Shown in pieces: positions 1 through 11,500 of a DNA stretch of 64,000 nt. How positions within the stretch are numbered: the stretch's first letter is position 1; each line of letters starts with the position of its first letter. The DNA comes from Cheilinus undulatus. Its lineage: Eukaryota > Chordata > Actinopteri > Labriformes > Labridae. A model generated the notes under the pieces. The model was not told the DNA's origin. It saw only the letters and a list, made by a program, of their open reading frames with translations, and ran no database searches. A program made the translations under genes and the position numbers. The DNA lies in assembly GCF_018320785.1 (NCBI RefSeq), contig NC_054873.1:25200196-25264195 (forward strand), given 5' to 3'.

Positions 1-122
1 ATTTAATAAGAAGAATCCATTTTGTTTCAATTATAAAATGGCTGTGAATTTTTTCAAGCAATAAGACACCAAAATATTAAACATCAATGGTAAATTGTCT
101 TCCTATATGTTCACTGACGTAC

Positions 123-147
123 CTTTCGTAAGGTCCAGTCGGAGCAT
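123..147 (-). other. Possible first coding exon of a gene running off the left edge
   Basis: On the minus strand an ATG at 147-145 opens a frame reading MLRLDLTK. It ends at a good splice donor (AAAG followed by gtacgt, intron starting at 122). The sequence upstream on the minus strand (about 148-480) is relatively CpG-rich, which fits a promoter and 5' UTR. I do not recognise the protein from eight residues. It may instead be a non-coding exon or chance. Confidence 0.3.
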
Positions 148-781
148 CTGCTGCCTCCTCTGTGGTTTAATATTACTAAAGCCTCGGCTGCTCAATTCTT
201 CTCTATTGTTGTCTCCTGAAACGTGACACCTGGAAGAGTCGCGTTCAGCGACGTCAAACCGATGAAAACGTCTTAGACAGATGTTGAGTGTTGATGGCTG
301 ATTTCCGTCTTCACGGCCTCTGCTTTAAACCATATCCGGATAGCTAAATCTAAAGCGTAAATGCCGAAATGTATCAAACGGAGCTGTTCTGCTTTGCCCT
401 CAACGAGGATAAAACAGACGTTTCCTAATTGTTGCAAATTATTACAGTTCTTTGTCTTGAATGCAGCCTGAACGAGAGGCGCTAATAAATCGCAGCGATA
501 TCTACGGCAAAGGACATTTATCTGCTTGAAGGCACGTGGTTCTCACACAAACGTGAAAAAAGGAAAAGAAAAAAACACATCCAATCTTTAACCTCTTCTG
601 TAGCTTGTTCTGCCTTCTGCGTTTTAATTAAGGTACAGAAAAACGAAAGGTGACACTAGCGACACCTCCTGAGAGCTGTGCTGCCATAAAGGCTGAGGAG
701 TTGCTGCTGTATACACATGAATACATATACATGTAATGCAAACACATGAATGAATGATAAAGTTTTAGATATTTATATGTG

Positions 782-784
<3 letters not shown>

Positions 785-837
<53 letters not shown>
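785..837. repeat. Compound (CT)n-(TA)n microsatellite
   Basis: About 15 CT units run directly into about 11 TA units. Seen directly in the sequence. Confidence 0.95.
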
Positions 838-1983
838 CTCAACAGTTTGCAGAAAATCACCCATGTCTTGCACCTGCCCAGGGTTAGCAGTTTGGAGCAT
901 TCATTAAAAAACTGTCTGTCTTGTCACTGATGTTAGAGCACTAAATGTGTGTGTTTTTTTTTAAATCAGTTATTGCCTTTATTTAAAGTTGTTGCTTTCA
1001 CATACATTTATAAAAGACAGCAGTATGATCCCAGGCAGGAAACTTTCCCCCTCATAGTTGCAGTTTATAAAACTAGAAATAGAAACACAAACTGCCTGTT
1101 GACTCAGTTGTCATGCTGACTGAGCCATCTGACTAAAGTTTGCTTACATAAAGTAACATTATACAGTATTAGTAACTGGGCATATCAGACATATTTAGGT
1201 GGAAGAAGCAAAACCATTATGTGTAATGTAGGTTTTGCAAGACAGGAATTGGATTATTTGTCCCCTCAAAACTAACATACTAATATACTAATAACAATAT
1301 ACTACTTAAAACAATCATATGATTTTGGAATATTGTCTGATGAATCCAAGTTCCAGTTCTGCTCCTCCAAATAGTCTTTGATATACTGGTTAGAAAGTGA
1401 GTGGATGCTGATTAAAGTTTCAGTGTTATTTAGCTGGTAAAACGGGGTTCGAGTGAAACCTTTACCCTGAGAAACATGATTGCACCCCTTTCACTGTACA
1501 TAAATAAGTGAGTCAAGAAGCATGAGGTTATATACTGATGAGCCAGACTCTTTCCTTGGCCTTAGACGTTAAAACTTTTGCTCTTTTTGAGTGATTTAAA
1601 GCCACTTAAAATGACAGGAAACCACCAAAGCAGCTAATAATTCCTTTTTTGTTTAGGGGAATTACAAATGCATAGGAAATTGGCCACATTTTTCTCATAC
1701 AACTTGTGCTTTCATGTGCTATTTCCTATCTAGAACAATGAAAGAGTCCCCTCTGTTGTTTCAAGAAACATATCAGATACTCCTTTCTACAGAACCTCCT
1801 GGTGATCCACTGGCTAATGTGTATCTTATAACCTTAACTGCATGGTTGGAGTCCAACTTGGAATGTCTTTGCAAAAAAGACAGAAAAGTCAGCAGCCAAA
1901 AAAAGACCTAGTATTTAAAAAGACAAGGTGATGTCAATGATGGGTATCTTCTTGTTGAAGCATGTGATTTGGCTGGGAAAGAT

Positions 1984-4900
1984 TTAGATGCTAGGATTTA
2001 ACTGTGTGAGTTTGTCCTGGTTGTTAGTTGCTGACAGTGGGTGGTTGAGAAGTGAAAGTCCACTCCCTGCAGGGTCAGAGGTGCAGAGGATCCAGTGGTT
2101 GCTGTCCTTTTCTGCTTTATGTGAGTCCAAGAAGGTGTGAGCTGTAACCTCATACTCGTTGCCAAAGGTGGTCCTGCGGAGTCAAGACTTTTAAATGCAT
2201 ATTGGCAGCACATGCAGATATCATAACATGGCTTTACACTGCACTTATGGAGGTCCTTATTTCTGACTACAGGTGGATGGACAAATGAATGCAAAACTGA
2301 CCCATGACAACAGAAGTGAATCAATATGGTCTTCTTCTGCCATGTTTTGACAAGAAATTGATCTTTTTAATAGGTTCATCTTCTTTATGTGGGTTGATTC
2401 TTCTCTGGCTTCCAGAGTAGTGCCTCTCTGACCTTCATGCACATTTTAGTTTTCTCTTTTTTTGACATTTCTTTTTAAATATCACATATTTTTTTTCAAC
2501 AGACCTGAAACCAGGCAGCAATACTAATCAAAAACCATTCAAACACTTCATAAATCAGAGTTTTATTCTTGTCAGGGTTGGGTTATGTTTAATAAGAAAA
2601 TGGAAAAATACCTCAGGACTTGATCACCCAGAACAGCCAGAGCCTGGTTTGTCTTGCAGTGTTTTATCAGCACTTTCATATTAGCCTTTAAAAAAAAGAA
2701 GCGTACTTAAAGTTTGTGTGGAAATCCTCAGAGTACAGGAGGTTAAGGACAGGGGAAAATGCTGATATTGCAACAGGTGGAGTAATTAACCATAAAAGAC
2801 TTGACTTACAGGGACAGGCTGACCTGCATATTCGAGCCTTGCCAGGGGTTCAAAGTGTTCTATCTTCCACCAGGAGAGAAAGGAACAGCCTTTATCCAAG
2901 CTGACTTCTTGTAGACGGGAATACTTTGCACTCTTCAAATTAAATGACAATAATGTGAAAATGAACAAATTTGTTTCTGGTGAAAAGGACAAACATTGTT
3001 GTATTCTTATTCAACTTTAGATCTACTTCTCTATGTTTCCTCTATGAATGGTGATACATGTCAGTTAAAGGATGTTTGTATAATGTAATCTCCTTGATGG
3101 TCTGATAAATAATTCATAGTAAAACTTGATCTACCTTTTGAAAACTTTGCAGGTCACTCACCAAGTAAAGCTGAGGAAGTAAAAGAAGAGAAAGCATGAG
3201 AGCACAACGTGCAAAGTGAAAACTTGATATTAAAAGATGGAATAAAGCAAGATGAAAAACAAATATACAGATCAATTATGAATAATATTCATGATTGTTT
3301 CCTGTGTTTGGCTTCCTAATATAGTAGTATGAAATGTTTTATAACTTTAGATTGTTCTGGATTTTTTTCTTTATGAAATATATGAACATTTTTTTCGTTT
3401 ATGGTAAAGCTTAAATCTGGTTGTTAAGGGAATGCCTTTTAGTACATGCTGCATTTAAAGATCAAGTGTGACAGCTTAAGCTTTAACCAGCAACTTTTAA
3501 ATTGACCTTGTTCTTTACGATATTTTATTTGTAACATAGATAAACTGTTTGTGTTTGCCCTGTTGGGATTGTTTGAATAAACTACTACTAATTATACTTC
3601 TAAAACTATAATACTACTTCTTCTTTGTCAAAGCAGTCCCTTTTCTATGGTGGCCAGGAAGTGCAATAAAAATGACAAAGTCTGAAACACTTTTAAAAAG
3701 CTTGAAACAAATTAACATTAGTCAGAAAACTTTTATATTTTATAAAACAAATTTAGATTAGCAAAACAATTTTACAAATGACAAAATAAATTTCATTTTA
3801 CAAAACAAATTTGCAAAAAGTCCAATATAAAATTACTTAGTCTACAATGCTTATGCAAAACTTGAAACAAATTTACAAAGTCCGTTACAAAATTACAAAG
3901 TTTGTAACACTTTTAACGAAAACATTTTAACATTTCATGAAACAAATTTTAAGATTTGAAAAAAAAAAAAATACACTTTTAGTGGGTTGAAAACAAATTC
4001 CAAAACAACAGCATCTTACAGAAAGGGACTGTACTAAATGCCCAAAGTGCCCAGGTTTTAGGTGTTGTAAAAGCGTTTCATATTCTGTTTTTTTTTTTTT
4101 TTTTTTTCTGTATTGGACTTCTTGTAAATTTGTCTGAAGTTTTATCAAAGTGTTTCAGACTTTGTCATTTGTATCCAGGTTTGTAAATCTGTTTTGTAAA
4201 ACAGGATTTTTTTGTTTTTGTTTTGCTAATGTAAATTTGTTTCAAGCTTTGTAAATGTTTCAGATACAGTAATTTGTATTGCACTTCTAGACCACTGTAG
4301 TTCACAGGTATTTTAATTAGCTTTGCATTCTTATCACACAACATTCTTTATCTGAAGTTCTTATTAAAGCTGTATGTGCTTTTGCGTTAATTTACCCCGC
4401 TTGCAAAGCCACATGTTGTTCTCAGAGCAAAACTTTGCTCATATTGCAAAGTGGATCCTTCAAGACTGCCATCCACACTGTAGTCACACAAGGGATGATA
4501 CAAATGTGCATTAGAGAGTGTTTAGAAAGTAGGTTCTGGTGATTTTCAGTGTGTTTCATTGTTACCTGGTGATGATGAAGGCAGTGCGTGTACATGCCTG
4601 CATGTTTCTTCCTGCACTGACCCCACATGGGGCTTTAATGCCAGGGAGAGAAGTTTTGATCAGACTATTAATGTCCGCGTTGATGCTAACTGCACTGGAC
4701 TCCCTGTTTTCTCCTCCTAGATTCACTAACATCACAACATCTCCAAAATGCAGTCCTCCATCTGTGGTCACACTGAGATTTACCTAGACACAGGAACAAG
4801 AGCCATCCGCATTATAATCACTATCTAATTCAGGTGTTACTTAGGTGTTGTCTTAATTAGCTCAAATAAATTTTACCAGATTTAACATGTTCTGTTTGAG

Positions 4901-5984
4901 GAAGTCTACTTTCTGGTAGAGAAGTTCACCCCTCTGTTTTTCCTCTAGATACTCCTTCTTCTCATCCTGGAAAAAAAAAAACACACACACTATAAAACAG
5001 AACAAGTTGAATATACTCAAAAATATTTGTCATAACTGATGTAAAGGTCCTTAAGAAGTGGAAATGCATTTTTTTAGTATAACTCTGGTTAAAATGTGTA
5101 TATTTTTTCACCCACTGCAATTTTCTCTTATGTATTTCTCAGATTTCATGTTTTTTACAATCATGCCAAGCTCACAATGACTAACAGGTGCACTTTATCC
5201 CAGAATTCCACAGTCGTTAGTTCATCATCCTTGATATGCTCAAGTTGGTCCTCACAGGTGTGCAAAATTGTCTACTGCCCAAAGGCATTCTGGGAAAACT
5301 AGGAAGATTAAGGGATGACTATCAAATAATTCGAGTACAATGATAATAAATATTTACAATAATACCAAGTACTGTTAACTTTAAATTACAAATGTGTTCT
5401 ATCAATTCATAAAAATAAAGCTGCACTAGCCATTTTGGATTTTTAAGTTAATACAACTCAATTTTAAAAACCCACTGTTTGGTCTTACACTAGCAAAATT
5501 ATATCACAAACAAAGTGATTGGAAATATATGGTACAGCTCGACACAATGGAATAACAATGCAACCAATCCAACCCAGATAAACTAATCATAATGCCAGTA
5601 TTTAGTCAGCTCTCTTGTTCTCCTAAAATTACATCCTTATAATATGATGTACTTAAAATACATTAAAAACGTTGTAGGCTGACACGTTGTGTAACAAATA
5701 TTACTGTATTTTATTTAAATGCAGAGGCCTAGGAGCAGCCTTGAACAACCATCAAAATAAAATAGGTGTGCAGGTTAACAACTGTTTGAAAATGTGGGCT
5801 AATTAATGTAAACATCTGGACGTCCTAGTAAAAACAGGCCGATAATGCTACATGTTACGTAAAATAGGCCTATTTATTTGACAAAGATTAAGAGCGAAAT
5901 TTTGAAACAAACCTCTTGTAATTGCAGGTCCTCGTACCAGTTTCCAATTTTTACGTTTCCCCGATAAGTCATCACACGAAACAT
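1984..5984 (-). CDS. cfap161: Cilia- and flagella-associated protein 161
   Basis: This is recognised as CFAP161, a protein of motile cilia and flagella described as a microtubule inner protein of the axoneme. Seven exons were read on the minus strand: 5913-5984, 4877-4966, 4566-4783, 4396-4477, 2810-2976, 2612-2685 and 1984-2173 (stop TAA at 1984-1986). Diagnostic stretches include an N-terminal GNVKIGNWYEDLQLQE, then TTDGGLHFGDVVMLVN, LARLEYAGQPVP, KVLIKHCKTNQALAVLG and NEYEVTAHTFLDSHKAEK. All match the family in order. The ATG at 5984 is the first in frame and the next Met is only five codons later. Exon phases agree except between exons 4 and 5: exon 4 ends in phase 0, while exon 5 as conserved needs one extra base. 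A downstream acceptor at AAG|AGT inside exon 5 restores phase but removes about 11 residues; an unseen small exon is another option. Upstream lies an RFX X-box (6108-6121). Confidence 0.9.
3645..4300. mobile_element. Foldback (MITE-like) element in cfap161 intron 4
   Basis: The two ends are inverted copies: about 23 bases at 3645-3667 match, in reverse complement, 4278-4300. Inside them a motif containing caaagcttgaaacaaat also appears in opposite orientation on both sides. The interior is made of degenerate repeats of a roughly 20-base unit of the type caaatttacaaagt. There is no coding content. This is a non-autonomous inverted-repeat element that sits in the large intron between exons 4 and 5. 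Confidence 0.75.
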
Positions 5985-6107
5985 TTTTGCTACGTATTAA
6001 CTTCCACTGTTCTTAGTAGGCAACTTATGTATCCATAAAGTGATGACGTACATTAAACTAATGTACGTGCGACCTGAAAATGTAGCGCAAGCACAGTTAG
6101 TGTTACG

Positions 6108-6121
6108 GTTTCCATGGTAAC
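6108..6121. promoter_or_regulatory. RFX-type X-box upstream of cfap161
   Basis: GTTTCCATGGTAAC is a near-palindromic full match to the RFX X-box consensus (GTNRCC, short spacer, RGYAAC). It lies about 125 bases upstream of the cfap161 start codon. RFX factors bind such sites in promoters of ciliary genes, so its placement before a ciliary gene is functionally coherent. The match is seen in the sequence; binding is inferred. Confidence 0.8.
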
Positions 6122-6378
6122 TGTGATTGTAACTGAAGTCTGTTCTTGGCGTTTGTCGCAAGAGGTCGTAGTTCCACAACCGCGCAGCCATACAAGAATT
6201 AATTTCTCATCTTTGTTTAACTATTTTTTTCAGAGGGGCAAAAACGAACAAATTTTGGATTTAGATAAGTTATCTTTACATATATGAGTTACATTAACCA
6301 TCTTTTTATATAACCAACATATACATCTCTCACATGTGAATTTTTTGTGTATGTTGGACCTTGCACAAATACCCCCTC

Positions 6379-6653
6379 TACGGAAGAGTATTAGGGCCAC
6401 AGAAAAAAAATTTTTAGACAATTTTTTTTTTCAATTGTGAGAGGAAAGTCAGAATTCTGAGAAAAAAAAGTCAGAATTCTGAGTTGAAATTCAGAATTCT
6501 GAGAAAAAAAAATTTCATTCGTGAGAAGAAAGTCAGAATTCTGAGATTAAAGTCAGAATTCTGAGATTAAAGTCAGAATTCTGACTTTCTTCTCACAATT
6601 GAAAAAACAAATGTCTCAATTTTTTTTTTCAGTGGCCCTTATACTCTTCTGTA
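6379..6653. mobile_element. Palindromic MITE with internal minisatellite
   Basis: The ends tacggaagagtattagggcc (from 6379) and its inverted, slightly diverged partner (6632-6653) form terminal inverted repeats. The interior holds about seven degenerate units built around gtcagaattctgag, which is itself palindromic. I have the impression that such elements are common in fish genomes. There is no coding content. Confidence 0.8.
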
Positions 6654-6830
6654 CCCAAATACACTGAAAGTGGGATAGTAACATGTTTCTAACACCATAA
6701 GATGTTACCACAAAGGGGGTTGATATTATTTTTTAGTCCGAATCTAGGATAGAGACATTAGCTAGATTATCATAGATAATATACTAATTTGTTTATTTAT
6801 TTTAGGTATATTTCACATGTTTACCTATTA

Positions 6831-6895
6831 CATTATTATTATTATTATTATTATCATTATTATTATTATTGTTGTTGTTGTTGTTGTTATTGTTA
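6831..6895. repeat. (ATT)n-(GTT)n trinucleotide repeat
   Basis: A run of ATT units, interrupted once by atc, passes into six GTT units. Seen directly. Confidence 0.95.
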
Positions 6896-7202
6896 AGGAT
6901 TATATTGTATTTCACAGATGTAATGCTGGTATTTATGATATACTTATATTGTATCAATAACATAGTACATGAATTATGTCAATAATTTTATTTTATTGCT
7001 ATGTTTTTATTCTGTTTTCATTGTGCACTATGGGTGGCGTTAGTTGTAACACCATTTTACCACTTAACACAGCATGAAAAGTTGTTTCTCAAGCCTTGCT
7101 AGCAGTAGCTATGAGTTGGTTACATGTTTGCTGTGCGCTAGGTAACACATTGGTTATTAGGGTGATATTAGGTGACAGATTTGGTGACTTAATAAACGAG
7201 GT

Positions 7203-7470
7203 CAGGGGTGGAAAGTAACTTATTATCTAGCATGCTATTATGCTTGTATGTATGGCTGCCTGTTGTCTGAATCTTTGTGAACTATGCTGCTACCTGACTT
7301 GGCCAGGACACCCTTGAGATTTTTAATCTTAATGAGGTTTTTTAATAAAGGTCAAATAAAACCTTTTTGAGTATATTTTGAAATCTGTACTTTAGCTTCT
7401 ACGTAAGATTTAACCAGAGTTACTGTATTTTTACTTGAGTACAATACTCTTGTACTCTTCCCACCCATGT
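7203..7470. mobile_element. Probable hAT-like MITE fragment
   Basis: The left end caggggtggaaagtaact and the right end (gtactcttcccaccc) are roughly inverted. The right part resembles the right end of the larger element at 41133-43007 (acttgagtaca type sequence). No clear target-site duplication was found, so the boundaries are approximate. Confidence 0.45.
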
Positions 7471-8517
7471 TGGGTAGTGTGTAGATGTGTTTCAGTACTC
7501 AGTTGTGTTTGAATGTTGCCCGTTGCAGTTATCCCTGCTGGGGTTCTTTTGCCAGTGTTTCTGGTGGTTTGATGATTTTGATATCGGCCACATTTGCACC
7601 ATGAGTGAAGTTCTCCATATAGTCAAAGTGCCCGCTTTTGACTTTAGGTGCTTTTCATGGGTGCATTGAACATATTTTTTATCAGTATGCTTTCCTTTGC
7701 TATGACGTTGACTCCTTTTTCCTGACAGAGGAGACCTACCTTGCCAAATGATTCTCAAGAGTTACTGCAGCTGTCATATTGTAAAATATAGAAGACTTTC
7801 AAAAGCATGGTTCAACTATTTGTGGTGAGACACAGTGTGAATTTAACTCTATCAGAGTTTAATTAACACCGGGTATTTCAAAGACAAGTGCAAAAAAATG
7901 CAGTGAAAGCATACCTCCCCAGAACTGTCCACAATAAGTTAAAAACTAGTAAAATGAGCGGAATATGCCCAGCCTGCATGATGATCAGATAATCAGAAGG
8001 ACATTATGCCTAACATTCTCTAATAACAAATAAAGCTCTGTGTCTCATTTAACCCCAAACTGGGTTGTTCCACACTCAGCCCTACTTTGCAGCTGTTGAG
8101 AGCTTGTTAAAAATACTGATGAACAGGCCATAGAATGAAAGACATAAAGACACAGTCGGCCACAGTCTTAGAAACATTCATTTCCATGCAGTGCTTTGGT
8201 TCAGCATCAAGTCGCCTTAGCAAAACAAACACATAACAGCACATTTCCCCACACAATTCAGATTTACTCTAAAAAACATGTTTAAAAGAAAAAAGAAGAG
8301 TAAAGGAGTCTTCCATATTGGATTGGGAGAACAACATAAGTAGCCAAGTTGAGGGCACTGAATTAATAGAATTTCAGAAATGATGTGGCTTCAAATCAAT
8401 TCATGTAAATCCTTCACACTTCCCTATATCTTTCACGTAGATAACAATGTTAATCCAGACTGAACCTCCTTATGTCTGCTGTCCATCTGAATTTTCTGCT
8501 GTCTTTGCGTGTTTGTG

Positions 8518-11500
8518 TCAGTGGCCATTTGCTCGGCCTCTGACTCCTGAGCCATTTTTGTGATTCAGTTTGTGATTTCTGTCCTCAGGTGAGTCACTGT
8601 CCTCCTCCTCTTCATCACTCCTGTCATCACCTTCCAGCTGCAGAAAGGAGAAGAGCCACAAAGGAGGGTTGTTGATGGTAGTGAACCAAAGAAAAGCAAC
8701 AAGATATGTGAGTTATACAATGTGCACAGTTTCCACTCATGTCTTTCTTTCACAAAGATAAAGATGCTGGAAACACACCTTGCTGAAGATAAACTTGAAC
8801 AGCATTCGTAATATGAGAAAAGCCCAGTAAATGTGGAGTATCTGAAGAACACACAACATCACATTGAAGAAGTAGTAGCCGAAGAAGGGGGGAAATAGCT
8901 CCAAGGGGTATACCCATGTACAGTGGATCAGCCTGTAGAGAACATGAACACATACCTTTGAGACAAAGATCCTCTCTTTGCATCATGTTTCATCTTTCAA
9001 TTTCACACACTTACCAGAACGGAAAAATGACAAGTCTTGTTGCCATAAAAAGAACTGTGAATACCACAAAAATGGCATTAGCAGTCCGGTGCCATGTGGC
9101 ATAATTTATCACTTTGGCACCCTGTGAAAGAAAAACAGGGAAAAGCATCAGATTCAGATATTTGATAAATGAAATAGTTCATAGCCAGCTCAGTCATCAT
9201 AGCCATAGTCACAGGATTACTCTGACAACCTCTCAACAGTCACAGAGTTACTCTGACAACCTCTCAACAGTCACAGAGTTAATCTGATGACCTCTCAACA
9301 GTCACAGAGTTACTCTCATAGTTTGGCCAGTCAACCACCTTTCTTTTGGCAATTAGAGCAGTTAAAATCTTGCCTTTGTTTAAGGCAGTAATTGTCGCGC
9401 TGCATTTAGTGGGTTGCCTGTATGCCCGGAAAAAGAAGAAGTTGTGGTTTTGTAAACTACACACCTGCCTGGTTGTGCAGTCACTATTTCATTATGAGTG
9501 AACAGCAGTTACATGAACCAAATATTACTGTTGAGTTGAGAGGCGAAGGAAACAGGCCTGGTTGAAGTGATACTTTCGCACTGACTGGCTTCAATGAGAA
9601 AAAATTGCCCTCTAGTGGCGTTGCTGCCCTTGTTACTGAGTAACACAGGATGTCTTAAAGGAACATTTCACAACTGTTAGGGCAAACATGTCCTCTCTGG
9701 ACTTTTGAATGCACTTTTTAAACCTGTCTTTTTTTTTTGTTTTGTCGTGTCTCTCTGTTCAATGTTTCATCATCATCTAAGTCCAAACTGCAACATTTTC
9801 CACAACATAAATTTGAGTTGTTGAACAATTTAGGGAATCTGGGTTGTGATTTCTGATTCATGTGCCGGCGTTTGATCCTGAGACTAGAGAGCTACTGGTT
9901 TAAGTTATAGATCAGACATCTTGGGTGCTGCTCTTAGTCTTTGTTTCTTACTGCCAAAACAACTTTGCAATCCCTCTATTCAAAAGAGGAAATCCAACTG
10001 TTTTAAAGAATTATATACCAAAATCAAAACATGTTGTGTTATCTGAAGTGCTCAAAATGATAGTCAGTGATCAGGTGAAACACTAACAGCTTCTGACTAA
10101 ATTCCGTCTTTAGAAAAAAAAAAAAAACAACAACACAGCACTACCACTGCTGCCATGAAAGCTTAGACTGATCATCTATGCCTTAGATAAGAAACAGTGT
10201 TGTCGTCTCTTATTATTGACTTCTCCAAGGCCTTTGACCATGTGGATGACATGTATATTATTGGACCAATTTTTAGAGCATGCTGTTGGGTGGTTCTTGT
10301 AACTATCTTACTGGCAGAACCCAGGCTGTTCAATCAAAGGGTTCACTTCAAAACCCCAAGGGGGTACCTCGAGGTTCAGTTTTAGGACCAGTCCTATTCA
10401 TTATTTATATCAATTGCCTTGGATGGAATATTCCAACTGCTTCTTTCATTTTATGATACAGTTATCTATTGCTTGAACATGCAAATCGTCAGCATGCTTT
10501 TGATTAAGTCCAAGATCAGCTTTGTCAGCTGCAACTCATGCTCCTTACATCCTCAAAAGCAGCTAAAAGAACAATGTCCAAGACAACTGTTACTGAAGAC
10601 GGACATGAAATTGAGTTGTAATCTTCTTTTTAATATTTATGGTTTTTACTTAATGAAAACTTGTCTTTCAAGGAACACATTCAGTTTCTTCTCTCTTAAT
10701 CTTGAAGGATAATGTGCACAACCTCAATCATTTGACTTCTGAATGCCGTTTTAATTGATGATTTATTATTCTTGTTATCATTATGGTGTACTGTATGAGT
10801 TTGAGTGTACTGGTTGTTGAAACTGTTTATTGCTGCCATTCTTGGTCAAGTCTTCCTTGAAAAAGAGAGCTCTGATTTTAATGGGAGGTTAAATAAATAA
10901 CTAAACTTAGCCAATATCCAGTTCAGATAAAACTGCAGCTATAGCTTCTAATCTCTTCACTAGCTGCCATTGTTTACAGGCTTGCAGTCGCTTTTACTAA
11001 ACCACACCCACAGCTACTGCCTTGTTCTCCTTGTACACCGATTGGTTTGGTCTTTCTTTAATCAGGAAGAAGTGTTTCATTTCGAGGCTTTGCAGACTGA
11101 TTTGCCTCATGATAGACAAGGAATCTTGCCAAGTCATCGCTTTGCAAGGTTAACCCTAGCCTACAACACTACAACAGAAATCAGAGTGCACCAGTGTGGA
11201 TATCAGCTCTGACCTCCAGCAATATGTCAGATGAGTCATGAAGTGCCATCACAAGCGTCCCGATACGAATGTAGTTTGAGATCCAGGAGAAGCTCAGAAG
11301 GGTCAGTGTGGCTATATGATGGATCACCTGCTCTTTGAAGTCCTGAACAACAAATATCAGGTAAACATGTATGCATGACATGCAAGGAAGGCCAATTTAA
11401 TCTATCGTAACAACTCAAATCACATATGTAGACTTTGTTTTTAATATTAATGCTGATGAATAATACATTAAACTTAAGTGCACATACAAATATCAATCTA

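Larger units (their letters stand above)
1..1983. other. Intergenic stretch left of cfap161
   Basis: No convincing coding region is seen apart from the small possible exon at 123-147. Positions about 120-560 have noticeably more CpG dinucleotides than the AT-rich surroundings, as expected around a vertebrate promoter. The rest is AT-rich with a compound dinucleotide repeat at 785-837. The short open frame at 1714-1911 shows no family resemblance. The 3' UTR of cfap161 should extend leftward from 1983, but I did not find a clear nearby polyadenylation signal. Confidence 0.6.
5985..8517. other. Intergenic region between cfap161 and the ceramide synthase
   Basis: It contains the cfap161 promoter (about 5985-6200), a 275-base MITE, a trinucleotide repeat and a fragment resembling a hAT-like element end. 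I see no protein-coding gene. The 3' UTR of the ceramide synthase should occupy the right side, leftward from 8517. Short open frames at 7487-7758 lie on both strands and look like chance. Confidence 0.6.
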
